Of a stretch of DNA of 64,000 bases, positions 24,687 through 36,700 are shown piece by piece (positions within the stretch are counted from its first letter, which is position 1; each line of letters starts with the position of its first letter). The DNA is taken from NCBI GenBank assembly GCA_011317545.1, contig WUJK01000004.1, forward strand, positions 1,674,001 through 1,738,000. The letters run 5' to 3'. Source of the stretch: Coniella vitis (lineage: Eukaryota > Ascomycota > Sordariomycetes > Diaporthales > Schizoparmaceae). Both the position numbers and the translations under genes were made by a program. The notes beneath the pieces are model-generated. The model had not been told where the DNA came from and made no database searches. It saw nothing but the letters and a program-made list of their open reading frames with translations.

Positions 24687-27600
24687 TACAGTACCTAGTT
24701 ACCCTTGGATGCGGTGCCGGAATGTACACCGGGTTCCACATGCCGAGCTTGACTTGACGACAAGCCATCCACGATCCTTGGATCTTTTTCATCGAGCTGC
24801 AGTACTGGGCTCGAGACGTCCCTTTTCGTGGCCTAATCCACGACATATCGGTCAGCCAAGGGTCAGCCACCCCACCATGAGGCTAGTCGAGAGGCTCGCC
24901 TCGCATGGCATGGCATCGCACCGCTATCCCATGTTCGTTCCCCCGCCCATGTTTGCACCCAGCACCACCGGCTCAGGCCCCAGCGCCAGTCCTTCCTCTC
25001 GAGCCGTACTGCGTACGGGCTTCCCAGGCGGCTTGGGGTCGTCAGATATCGCCCAGGGCTGCAAGATGCGGCCCCAGGCCTGTGTCCGGGACTACAAGCA
25101 GTCTGAAGCAGAACCAGCAGAACCAGCAGCGCACCAAGGGCGAGGCGTCAAGTTCCGTATCGCGAATGCGCTCAGGAAAGGGCACGCGTTCTCGGGCCCA
25201 GCCGGTGCTGTGCTCTTGCCACGCGCCCGCTTGCAGCAGTGGGCGTGGCTCTTTGTCTCGTGCAACGTTGTCCAAGATCTGCGTCTCTGCAGCCGACGTG
25301 ACGAGGGCGTCTGCTTCACGGGGCCCAGACTGGTTCGTGGCTGCCTTGATCCTGCGTCAAAAGTCCAACAGCCAAAAAGAAAAAGAAAAAAGAAGAAAAG
25401 AAACATCCATGGGTGCCTTCCGCCAATCATCACACCAACCAAGAAAGTCTGTCAAAGACAACCGTCTTCCTGCTGGGGTTGACTCCTTGGCGAGAAGCCG
25501 GCACGCAAAAGCAGACTGGCAGAAGCAATGGTCCCATCTAGCCCGTGACATCAGTTGTCTTGGACCCAGAACTTGACTTGTCCGCCAAAAATACGAAGCA
25601 AATACCACCTGTTTTGATAGCGGCTCTGCTATAGCCACAAGCTGCTTGCCTCTCTGCACATCTGCACATGACATTCAGCCCTGCCCCCGAACCTGATCGG
25701 AAGTGGCACAAGGGCGAAACATCTCTGCCTACGCAAAATTGATCCACTGACAGCGCTGGTGAGATTGTTACAGGACAGGCACACGCGCGACGGCAAGTGA
25801 GGCGAACGGGAATCCAAACATGCGGCAAGAGATCATCAGACATCTTCTTCCGGGAGCCGTGGTTTCCTATGCTACTTGGCACCGGTATTCCCTTCATTCA
25901 CTGACGTCGTCTTCAGGTACGGGCTGTTATACAAGATGTCACACTGCGACGCTCATTTGACCATCCGAGAAAGTATTGGTGGAGAACAACGCCGACGTTG
26001 CGTAGGCATTCTCTCTTTTTTTTTGGGGGGGTCAATGTGTGCTTGAATCAATGTGTCACACGCCGTTCCAGAGAGCATACGGCATGCTTGGTAATGGCAA
26101 GCATACTCTTCTCTTCGCAATGACATCGTACCAAGCAGCGCGTGACCAGTTGGCAAAACCATGTCTGATACAAGTAGCCTTTTCACATTGAGATCTCGGG
26201 AGTCCTTGCTAATCTAACAGGGAACCAAATTGTTTGCGTTCTAGGGCCTACTTTGTAAACGACAAACGAGTGGTTGTGGATGCGTTTGGTATGCCTTGTA
26301 CATAGTACAAGTCTCTGCAGTTACGCGCACAAAATAACGGTGCCTTCTCGGGCGACCTGCCCCCCCGAGGAGGAGCTCTTTTCAGCTGAAGGACGTGGAC
26401 GGCTCAGGCAATCCTTGATACAAACCATGCACCGGCATATTATAGAACCTGCATGGGAGTTCCTGGACCCGCCAATGCCCCTGGTGGCGATCTGTCTCCC
26501 AGCTGCATAGTTACTATGTACTCAGTACATGATAACGAGTCGTTTCCCAAAGGGCAACAATAAGAACAGGCAACCCCTCAGGGGTAGATCAGAAGCAGGT
26601 GCAGTGCGTGGGCGAGAAACTGATCAATCGGAATCGTGCCTTGCTGCAACCTGGCTTTCATGCCCTGGAGAAAAACCGGCGGGAAGGGCGTTTCCCACTG
26701 GCAAGCGACCACGCCACGAGCTCCTTGACTGCTTACTATCGCATACTATGTACAGCTGTCTTTGTCCGGGGTATATACATACATCGCCAGCCATGATGAA
26801 CCCAGTTCCATGGCCCTGGTGTAAGCCATGCTGCCCGGCTATTTTGCTCACGGGTCGCATACTTCCGGGACATCTTCTTCAGCCTCCCTGCCTGTGATGA
26901 GCGAGTCGCTTGTTCTGCGGGGCACGGTAACCCAACCTTGACAGTTGAGATGATGCTTTCTTTCTTGTGGTGCGTCTTGTTGCTGCGACATGGTTGATTC
27001 GGCCAAGATGGAGGCCACTCTGTGCGCTATGTATGAGCGGCCGCCGAGTTCGTGAACTGGGCCAACTGCTTCAAGAATAAGTAAGTCAACGAAAATGTGA
27101 GTATCCTACGGAAATTACATGCTGCAGGCGACTGATCAGGGTTCAAAAGGAAGACGGGAAGAAAGCTGGTGGGTGGGCGGGCTATGTTACATCAAAGCAA
27201 ACATACAGGTTGCCAGTGGGCGTCACTCATGAACCCCCCCCACCTGATCGGTTTTCTTTTTCTTTTTTTTTTTTTTCACCTGTTTGCTTCAGTGATCAGC
27301 GCATGGTCTTTTTCTCGTGCCTCCCCTCCCCTCTTCTTTTTCTCCCCTTATCCTTTATTTTTGTTTCCTTCGTTATATTCTTGTCTTCCCTTTGCCTGCC
27401 ATGCTCAACACCATCTTGGTGCCATGTGGGAGTGGGGCGCACGATGGAGTGTGAGATTTAGGTCAAGGTGATGGATGGGTGGTGTGAGGATAGAAGAGAA
27501 AAGAGTCGGAGGATTCACATATGTAATGCAGCACACCTGCACATCTCTGGTATGTATTTGGGTTGCAATAGGGGGGGGGGGCCAAGGGCCAGGGTGTGCA

Positions 27601-28390
27601 GCATAGGCACTGGGGGGTCTGCTGTCAAAAACTGTGTACGCAGGGTGTGTATTTACCAGGGTATGTACTATAGTAAATAGTCTTCTACTACCTGTATACA
27701 TAATACTATAGTACTTACATACTACTAAGTAAGTACTTTTGCAGACCCAAGAGAACGGCAAAAGAAAATATGGAAACAGAAGAGAAGCACAATCCTGCTG
27801 GGGAAGTCTCGGAACTCGGACCTTCTCTTCTACCACGTTTTCTCTACGGGTGATTGATTATCTTTTTGGGGGGGGGGGGGGGAAGGGTGTTTCTTTTCCA
27901 GCTTACGTTGCTACTGTGGCCATAGAAACGTACGTTGGTGGCCCCTACTATATACATAGGACTGACTGCACAGTCAAGTACTATGTATACAGAGTAGCAC
28001 GAAAAAATCAGTACATGGACCTACTAAGTACTACATTCATGTATGCTGTGACCTGTTCCTTTGTCCCAGTCCACTTGACAACCATGCGATAGATTCATAC
28101 TATATCCAATACCCAGTTCCCTAGCACAAGGAGGATGCGACCAAAGAGCAGGAAGAAAAGGAGAGGGGGGTGAGTGCGGGGGGTGGGAAAGCGGTGTTAT
28201 TGATATATATATATATACCGTATACACGTTTTGCTTTGTGATATTTCGCACTAGCTACCAAATGTACTCCACGAATAATGATCCATTTCTCTTTACTCTA
28301 ACACTATAGTAGTGTAAAGTCGTTGTATAGTATATTGGAGTGGAAGGAAAGGACGGAACAAGAAAACAAGAAAACAAGAAAAAGAGAAAA

Positions 28391-28412
28391 AGAGAGAGAG
28401 AGAGAGAGAGAG
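28391..28412. repeat. AG dinucleotide repeat
   Basis: Eleven AG units in a purine-rich stretch. A C-run and a TG-rich tract follow at about 28450-28480. Confidence 0.85.
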
Positions 28413-28960
28413 GAAGAGCAAAGATTGGGCAGCTGAAAGACTGCAATCCACCCCCCCCCCGGTGCGTGTGTGTGTGTGCGTGCGCGTACGTGCACGCATA
28501 TTACACCATTAACCTTGGGGCTTCTTGGGCGCGGGCTTTCAATCAAATCAGACCAACGATATAGACACACATGGGCCATACACCCCCCATCTTTGCCATA
28601 TCGTGGTGTAGACTTATTCTTTTGTTTGGAGATATGAACCAAACCCCGCCCCCAGGCAAGAAAAAACCAAAAACCACTATATGAAAATCCGAATCATTGA
28701 TTAAGCAAACCAAGTGAATTCACGATAGAATTCTACACATGTTTCCGCTTCTCTCTCCATCTCAACCCAACTTGATACGAATACAAAACCGCTCAAGTCC
28801 CCCCTCTCCGAACTATTTCCCACGCAAAATCAAAATATGTACACATATATATATATAGATATACGCACAAAGTACCATACTACGAAAAAGGCGTCCATTA
28901 CCTAGGTACATACATACCCTAGACAAAGGGTATTTCACACCCAACTGCTCCTCCCTCCTC

Positions 28961-28968
<8 letters not shown>

Positions 28969-29012
<44 letters not shown>
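28969..29012. repeat. T44 homopolymer
   Basis: An uninterrupted run of 44 T, the longest homopolymer in the window. On the minus strand it would read as a poly(A) tail, but no retroelement body is recognisable beside it. Its exact length is prone to sequencing error. Confidence 0.85.
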
Positions 29013-29016
<4 letters not shown>

Positions 29017-29319
29017 ACCCCGCTCCTTCAGCAAACTCTCTCACTTTCACCGTCTTCTCTTTTCTTTCCTTTCCATGTACTCACTCGTCTCAAATCTCCG
29101 CGGCTTTTTTTCTTTTCTTTTCTTTTGTTTGCTGACTGGTAAACATGATCTACATAGTAAGCAAGCTAGCAAGTACTAATTCCAATACAAGTAAGCTTAT
29201 AGTAGTTACCTCGACCACGTCGGTGTGTCTTAACACTAGTAAGTTTACTTTACTGCTTACCTACATTTTATTTGTGTGTACACTACTATGTATATTTACT
29301 AACGGAGCGGGGCGCGTTC

Positions 29320-29339
29320 GGGGGGTGGGGGGTGGGGGG
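29320..29339 (+). promoter_or_regulatory. Candidate G-quadruplex (G6-T repeats)
   Basis: Three runs of six G are separated by single T, with more G-runs just before. Four G-tracts are available, so a quadruplex could form. The tract lies 28 bases after a TACTATGTA copy (29284-29292), echoing the motif-plus-G-run arrangement upstream of mcm1. Confidence 0.45.
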
Positions 29340-30502
29340 TCTCAATCTACTGATACGTAGAATTGTCAATTACTCAACAAAACATACATTCACATCACAT
29401 CTTCTTTTTCCCTCAAGCAAGCAAAAGCTCCTCTTGATTTAATGCCCACTCTTGCATGCCCCCTTCCCACCCTCCTAACCAAATACCCCCTGATTCTTCT
29501 ACTCGAGCATGAGTAAACAGACTTCTGAAACCGGGTGAATGCCATTACTATGGACCGTACATACATCAGCAATGGTACCAGAATAGCAAGTCCTTTGGCC
29601 GCAGAAGGAACACTCCTCATGTTCGCCCCCGTCCAGCTTGTCCCCTAGAACTCAAAGACTACTAAAACGAGTTAGTAGGTCTTGGATGCCTTATTACCCA
29701 CAAATACAGCGGGTGGGTGTGATGTGCAAATCCCAGCTGACCGCATTGGGATTCTTGCGTCCGTAGTGCATATTGTGATCCCCGTAGGCCGGATACTTTG
29801 GAGCTGAAAGGATGAGACAACAGATGGTCAAGACTAATAGATCAACCAAGTCCAAAAGCCCATTCGTCACTTGAGCCAAAAATCGGTGCCATCTCGATAA
29901 ACAGTGTGCTTCAAAACCCTCGGCCCCAAGATCTATAAGACAGAGCACGCAAAACCAAGCTGCAAAAGGCAAAGTAGATGCAGTTTCAAGTAAAGGTCTT
30001 GTGTAAAATAAATATTAGCAAGTGGATGCACCGGAACAAAACTCCATGTCCCGTCTACTAGGGCTTTTTCTGACGCCCGACCGGCCTTTGCCCAATACAT
30101 GCCCAAGTAAGAAATATGCTATACAATGATAAGCCACCACGGCTGACTCCCGTAATATCAACGAGTGGAAAATAAACAAGGTTAGAAAAAAAAAAAAGAC
30201 AAGAGACAAAGATGAGCAAGAAAAAAGAATAACATGGAACTGGTCGAGCGCTGCTGTGCTTCACCATCTCTTAATGTTTTCCCGGTTAAACCCCGCCGCT
30301 TCCCCCCCCCCCCGGCCCCCCAAATAAGTTGATGAATGAAAATGATGTGGATAGATTCCCTCCAAAGGCCGAGTCAAAATGATAACATAACCAAGAAGTC
30401 AATCATCTTCCCCATTCCTGATGCCCAGTTCCTTTTCCATTTCCCCACCCCTAGCCGGTTCCAGAAGCCATGCCCACGCCAAAAGAGACCCCTTTCCAGA
30501 AG

Positions 30503-30529
30503 AAAAAAAAAAAAAAAAAAAAAAAAAAA
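30503..30529. repeat. A27 homopolymer
   Basis: An uninterrupted run of 27 A about 430 bases beyond the stop codon of the C2H2 gene, possibly in or near its 3' untranslated region, where it would read as T27 in the transcript sense. Confidence 0.85.
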
Positions 30530-30958
30530 CGAGCCATGAGTTATCCGGGTGAAGAAACGCCGCAGAGAAAAGATCAAAAGTAAGATTATATAAATAGTGG
30601 CGATCGTGTGAAACAAAGCTTGACGCAAACAAACATGGTGTTTTATATGGTGTGAAGGAGCTTTTGCAAAAGCCATCCATGATCGTAATACTTGAGCCGC
30701 TGTGAGTATCGGTCGTTTTATCTAAGCATGCTATCCGCTTGGTGATGAATGGTAGAAATTCGCAACTAGAAATGGAAGGAAGCGCTGGGTCTATCGAAAT
30801 GGCGGCGTCTCTATTCAGAATATCGTCCAATCCACGTAGATGGCGCAGTCGAAGTCAACCACGTTTCACTGTGTCGTTATTGAAAGAGTGGCCGGGCCGA
30901 TGCGTGGAGTGGATTCGAGTGGATGAAAATCGGTCTTGTGCACAAAGAGTCATGCCAA

Positions 30959-32428
30959 TCACACCATGTGCCTCCTTGCATCAACTGGCGAAGACGATCC
31001 GCTGTTGATGTCCTGCGTGCCAGCTGATGCCGGGCTTCCTTCCTTCTTGGACTTGTCATCTTTCTCTCCGCAGCATTTCACAAGCTTGTGACGCTATATA
31101 GAAGAATTTGTTAGCATTGGGAGAAAAAAAAAAAAAAACTCCATATGTGACGTTGCATCAACAAGAAGGAACGTACCTTTAATGCATCCTTTCTCGAAAA
31201 TGCCTTGTCACAGCCATCGCATGGATACGGCTTGACTGCCCAGTGTATTCTCTTGTGTCTTTTGAGGTCGTGATTTCTAGTAAACGCCGTGGGACACTGG
31301 TCACACTGGTGCGGTTTCTCGGGAGTTCGCTGCTGGGCTTGGAACATCATGCCGCCAAAGTGACCTCCATAAGCACCTGCCACTGGAGGGTAGTGGGAGA
31401 CCAGAGCCATAGGGCCTCCCGGATTGCCCAGGTTGTGCATATACTGCTGTGGCTGAGGCGGCTGTTGCTGCTGCTGCTGCTGCTGGTGGTGGTGGCTCGT
31501 TGCAGTATAGTCGGACAGTCGCCCCGGCCCTGGGGGAGGAGGGGGTGGTGCCCCCGTCGAGCTGCCCAACGGTGAGATGGGAGCTGCAAGTCCCGGCCGG
31601 GACGAGGCCATGGTGCTCATTGGGAGCATGGAGGAGATGCCTGGAACGAAGGCAGACATTGTGCTTGGCGGCGCTGGGAAGGAGGACGAGCGGCTGAGTG
31701 GAGGGGTTGGTCTGGCCGAGTACGAGTTTGAGTTGCCCCGGAAAGGAGGCAGGATGCCATTGCTGGAGCCGTTGGAGGCGGACTGGTCGATGGACAGGTG
31801 CGACATGGTTGTTGCTGGGGACGAGTGGAAGGAGGCGTGTGTGTCGGCGGGTGTGGTGGCTGTGACGGGCGACAGGTTGTTTGCCATAGTTGTCGACAGC
31901 GAGTGCATGCCATGTTGGAAGAAGGACCCTGGGTTGAGTCCTCCTGGCGTCCTGTTGCCGCCATATTGATGTTGTGGCGAGCGGCTGGCGGACCAGGGGT
32001 CGTTGCTCGTCCAGGTGTACCCGGCACTGCCAGCATGCGAGTCGGGAGAAGATCCGCCATTCAAGGTGAGAGGCGACGTCTGCAGATGTACGCCTGCATT
32101 TTCAGACACGGATCGCCCTGCAGGCTGAGGGTCAGTCTACAGAAAAGCACGCACGGTTTCATGTCGTTGTGGACGGCCTGGGTCGACAAAAGGCAGGGGA
32201 GAAGATCATGAACGAACTGTTGCTGGAGGCGCCCTCGGGCGCAAACAACGAAGCAGTGGTGACAGGAACGGGGGAAGGTTTATTCGTACTGGGAATTTCA
32301 GCGGTCTGGTACTGTGACTGCGTCGGCAGGTTCGAGTAGGGTGGCATCATCATGTGTCTGCCGTTGTTCGAGGGCGAGTGTGGTCTTGGGCCATTCCCTT
32401 GACCCAAGTGGTCCGAGTGGTTGTCCAT
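30959..32428 (-). CDS. C2H2-type zinc-finger transcription factor (three exons)
   Basis: The predicted product is 428 aa. Exons are 32428-32218, 32117-31177 and 31093-30959. The N-terminal 330 residues are low-complexity and rich in Ser, Pro, Gly and Asn, with a HHHQQQQQQQQ stretch. Finger 1 uses C342, C345, H358 and H362 (HQCDQCPTAFTRNHDLKRHK). Finger 2 uses C370, C373 and H386, but its last ligand appears to be a cysteine (C391), as RHKLVKCC. The RNHDLKRH and FSRKDALKRH words resemble the last two fingers of Ace2/Swi5-type regulators; this is a loose resemblance, not an orthology claim. It should be a nuclear DNA-binding protein. Intron 2 splits finger 2 after K384 and has a GCTAAC branch site. 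Intron 1 uses a less common GTTCGT donor. The start chosen is MDNHSDH; the frame is open up to 32575, so a longer N-terminus is possible. Confidence 0.85.
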
Positions 32429-33787
32429 GACCGAGGATGGAAAGCGCAGAGTGGTGGAGCCGCCAGGAGCGTGCAGAGCAAGGACCATGAGGAAGGAGAC
32501 GTTTGTTGGCTGCCAGCACCGGGATACTGCGTGAGGTTGGGCGGTATCGTGCCGGGAATTCGTGCTTGGGCCCAAAGTGTTCCGTGGTTGGTTTGTGTCA
32601 AGGCAACGTCGCGAGGAGTGTCGAGGAGCGCTCAGGTGACGGCGCTGTCAGCCGCAATGTGAATGTGACGGCCAGTATCGAGTGGCTCTTGGTAATGGAT
32701 AGGATGCTGCCTGGCCGACGGGATGGTGAGATGGTGGACGAAGTAGTGTCTGGCTGTCTCCTCCTTCCACTCGGCAAGAACACTATGTGTGGGCGAGAAA
32801 AAGAGTAGAAGAGAGCGCTGTCTTCTTTTTAAGAGACGGTTGCCCAGGCCGAGTGCTGCAGAACAAGTCGAGACTGTCTCTGCTCAGCTAGTGCCGCTTT
32901 CGCTTGCCTTTTGTACGCAGACTAGATCTCCAGGCCTGCTGCCCCTGTAAGTAGGAGGCGGATGGTTTGAGAGCTGGGGGAGGATACGCAGAAGCCAGAG
33001 AAGGAGGGTGGGTGACCGGGGTATTCCTGTAAAGGCCCAGCCGTGTCGCACCCCCCAGGGGGGGAGGGCTGCAAAAAAAGAAGAACCCCTACCAGGGTTC
33101 AAGGGCAGATATTTTTGGCGCAGGTGGAGGAGTATGAAATTGGCGATTGGTTTTTCTTTCTTGTTATTACGTCCTCTTCTTGCCGCTGTTGCAAGATGAT
33201 GTGTGGATTCGACTATTGCCGCTTCACCCAACAGCCAGCACGCTCAGCCTGGAATAGTGAATTGTGACAGGCTCGGAAACAGCTCTCCTTACGCCGGGTC
33301 CAAGGGGCCAGGGAGACGGAAACAAAACAGTTTTCAAAAACGCCAAGCACTTTGGAAAAATGAGAAAGAGGAGAGAGAGAGAGAGAGAGAGGGAAGGAGA
33401 GCGCGCGCGTGCGAGAAAGCGAGAGAGCGTGTGTATGGGCAAGCAGATGGAGGGGACTTCCGATAGGCTGGCTGTGGAAGGCAGACGGCATGAAAGACGT
33501 CCTTTTTCAATCTGCCGTCTGATACTGTGGGCAGCACTGCGCCTGACTCCTTCGACCGTAGCTTCCTTATTTTCCGACGTCGTTCTCCAGATCCTCGCTA
33601 GTCCCCACAAGAAAGGGAAAGAGAAGGAAGAAAAATAGCAAGAGGGAAAAAGAAGAAGGCGCTGCCGTGCATCTCCACATGTACTTGCTTGATAGTGTGT
33701 AGGGGCTGAAAGAAGTGGACAGGCTACCATGTACTCCGGACCAAGGGTACCCAGGCAATCCGAACGATGTAAGCGGCCCAGGGCGAG

Positions 33788-36700
33788 TACATAGTACGTA
33801 GTGTACATAGCAGCCATGTACATCCATTTGAGCAGGTATGTACATAGACCCCGGCGGCTTCCACAAGGCTAGTGCTCTCATGGGTGCCTGGGGTTGGACG
33901 TCTGGGGCTGCGGCGCTGAAGCCTCTGACGGGGATTGCAGGCTTCTTTGTTGCTTTTGCTAGTGGTCCACGGGGGCGGCCGGCCTTGTCAGCTCGCCAAA
34001 GCCCATAGCCTCTGCCCATTGGGTGCGAATATTGTCTGAGGAGTATGAGGAAAAGGGTGAGAGACAGAGACACGATAACCAGATCATGGAGCGCGACGAA
34101 AAGCAGGAACCAGTCGTCGGCATCGGCCCAGGATCCCTCTGCGCACTTTGGCTTACCGTAACCCCAAAATGAAGAGAAAGGCTCTGCGAGAAGGAGAGAG
34201 GCAGGAAGTATGCAGCAGTGTCAGCAGTCACGGGTCCAAAGACGACGGCGACAACAGGAGCATTGGAAAATCATTCGCAGGTGAGGCTCTGGAGCAGGAG
34301 AACTCTAACGCGCGCAAATACCTACCTACCTGGCTGGGCTCATGCCTCGCTGCCCGCAGACTCAGAAGACTGTGCCTGGGCAGTAAATAATTCCAACAGG
34401 TTGCAAAGCGGGCCAATGGGGACCTTGTGTGCCCGATATTCGTGCAGACAGGAGCCATGTGTCTGTGGTGAGAATGCACGAGGCTCAATCCGTCCCTTTT
34501 TCCGTTCTTTCTTTTTCTCTTTGCTCGCTGCCGTGTAATAAGCAGGAGGAGGGCATGTGCTGAAAGCAACTGGGGAAGCACCATGGCCGTCAGCGCTGGT
34601 GGGTGGAAAGGGAAGGCTGGTGAATGGTCATTTGGCACCCCGAGCCTGTCTCACGATCTGCCCAAGGATGCTACCATAGTCAAGTTACTTGGTCAGCTCA
34701 CAAGGTCATGTACCCAAGTACCTGCCACTCACCTCATTTTGTATGTACTTGGGGCTGGGCACTGAGTGGACGGACCCATGATCACACATATAGTGAGCTG
34801 ACTGTGAACAAGTTATCGAGTAGTCTGACCTCTGAAGGTACCTGTTCATAGTACTATGTAACGACTTGCCCCTGAAGAGTCTGGGTGAGGGCTTCCGAAG
34901 AGTACGTAGCATACAGGGATCTTCCTTGGGGGCGTTGCGGAGAGGAAGGCAGACGCAGAGTCTATGGAGCGCTCAGAGGAGGAAGCAAATGTCTGATGAT
35001 TAGAGACAAAGACTGAGGACGAGTGGCTGGTCCCGCTGGCTCAGCTGGTGATTGTGAGTGCAGTCAATGGGAGCTCGGAGGTCAGGGCCAGAGGGCCAAG
35101 TCGAGAAAAAAAGGTGAGAACAACTGTATGCCGTAACAGTAATAGAGGGAGGACCCAGCAGCTCGGGCCGCTAATCCAGGCGAAGAAAAAAAAAAGCGAC
35201 ATAGCGCCAGACGTCTTTGACTCTGGAAAAAAAGCGAGACCACTCACCCAGCATAAACCGGGGAGAGACAGCTTGGTGGGTCGTCCAGGGAATCCTAGTC
35301 CTGCAAATGGTTGACCCAAGAAGATCTCTATGAATCGAGAGAATGGTCAGCGGCTTTTCCTAACCTACATAGTACTACTGAATTGGGCTATGTAGGGGTG
35401 ATAGGTCATGTACTTATCGAGCCCAGGAGGTTGACCCAACCAATTCGGGCTCCCGCAGTTCATGGGAAAATGATATGGCCCCCATTCTACCCCTCCCGTC
35501 CCTCACGTTACTACACCTGACAATATCTCGGCAGGTCGCAACACGAGCACCATCTGACGCAAACATTGGACCGCCAGATCGGATAGGGCTCCAAATTACC
35601 TCAGCGCACCGGACTGAAGTCGCTCGGTCAGTGCCAGGAACGGGGCTAGTCTGCCCACTACTCTATTCCAAGCAGCCAGCCTGCACGCTAGTCTCATCTT
35701 ATCGAAGACAATCGCACCCGACCGTGCAGCCACGCTGCATGTTCGAGGCTCATCAAAACAAAGTTCCATGGTACCCACACAGGGTGTTGCCGAGAAGGTT
35801 ACTATGCGTTGTGACGATGCGAGCTGACAGCCCATAGGGGCAAAGGACAGCCCCCGTCAAGGCACTGCGACCGAGTGTGTGCCACTCTTGTTTCAAAACG
35901 ACCCTGACCTTGGATTCTGCCGAGTGTTTTCCAAGGAACGGCCTCAGGGCGCTCATGAGTTCTTGCTGCACGTGGCCCTCTGGGGAGAATTGCTGCGCCA
36001 CGATCGCGGTCCGAATGCAAGCGCTTGAGAATGAGAAAGTGAGAATGCAGATATGGCTTGAGATCGCAGATGGCATGAGGCGAGGCTGAGATGCTGCATA
36101 GTGAGGGTCGTCGTATGTGCACATAGTAGGTTATCGATTGGGCTTGCTCCACCGGTTCGTTACATATCAAAGTGCACAAAGCCGGGACCCGGCGTTCGGA
36201 CAGCGATCAGGTCGGAACTGGCCGTGCTCAGACACTCGCAAGCGTGCCATTCCCCGTTGGCGATTTGCTCCTCTACTATGTACTGTTGCAAGTCAGAGCC
36301 CTGCAGCAAGAGACAAATTTGCAGCTTCCCTTCTTTTTTTCTTTTTTTTTCTTTTTTTTCTTCTTCTTCTTCTTCTTCTTCTTCTTCTTCTTCTTGTCTC
36401 AAAAGGCTTGCTTAATGTTCTAGACAAAAGCATGCTGTTCATCGTCACCGGAACCCTAACATGACTGAATTCCAGGTTAGCATTTTGACAATCTGTAGAC
36501 TGTGGAAACACGCAATGCCATGATCCTATGCCCGTGCTGAAACGAGTCAATGATGAGAATGGGACCTTGAGAAGTGCGCTATGCGGTGAAATTGTAGCTG
36601 AACGGCTTACTGCACGCTTTGATACATGTCGGGGTTCATTGACCGTTCGGACGAGCTTGCGATGGCAGCGAGCTAGCTACATAGTAAGTGCGCGCAATGT

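Larger units (their letters stand above)
23328..29292. repeat. Dispersed TACATAGTA motif, cluster 2 (nine copies)
   Basis: Copies start at 23328, 24666, 24673, 26299, 26512, 26744, 27979, 29151 and 29284. Those at 23328, 24666, 26512, 26744, 27979 and 29284 are in the TACTATGTA orientation. The two at 24666 and 24673 overlap head to head as the core of a 26-base palindrome. The 26299 copy sits in CTTGTACATAGTACAAG, itself nearly palindromic. None lies in a gene. Confidence 0.88.
18982..30958. other. 12 kb region without a recognised gene
   Basis: Both flanking genes are on the minus strand, so this region holds the Ctr promoter and the C2H2 3' untranslated region. It contains nine TACATAGTA-type motifs between 23328 and 29292, a 26-base perfect palindrome, AAAG, TA and GA microsatellites, a T44 run and an A27 run. 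The longest open frame (24427-25482, 351 codons, +) has an unconvincing composition, no domain, and runs through the palindrome. I see no RNA gene or transposon. Confidence 0.45.

Noticed and set aside
24427..25482. 351-codon open frame on the plus strand
   Set aside because: No domain, a composition rich in Arg, Cys, Trp and Pro typical of random translation, passage through the intergenic palindrome, and overlapping open frames on other frames.
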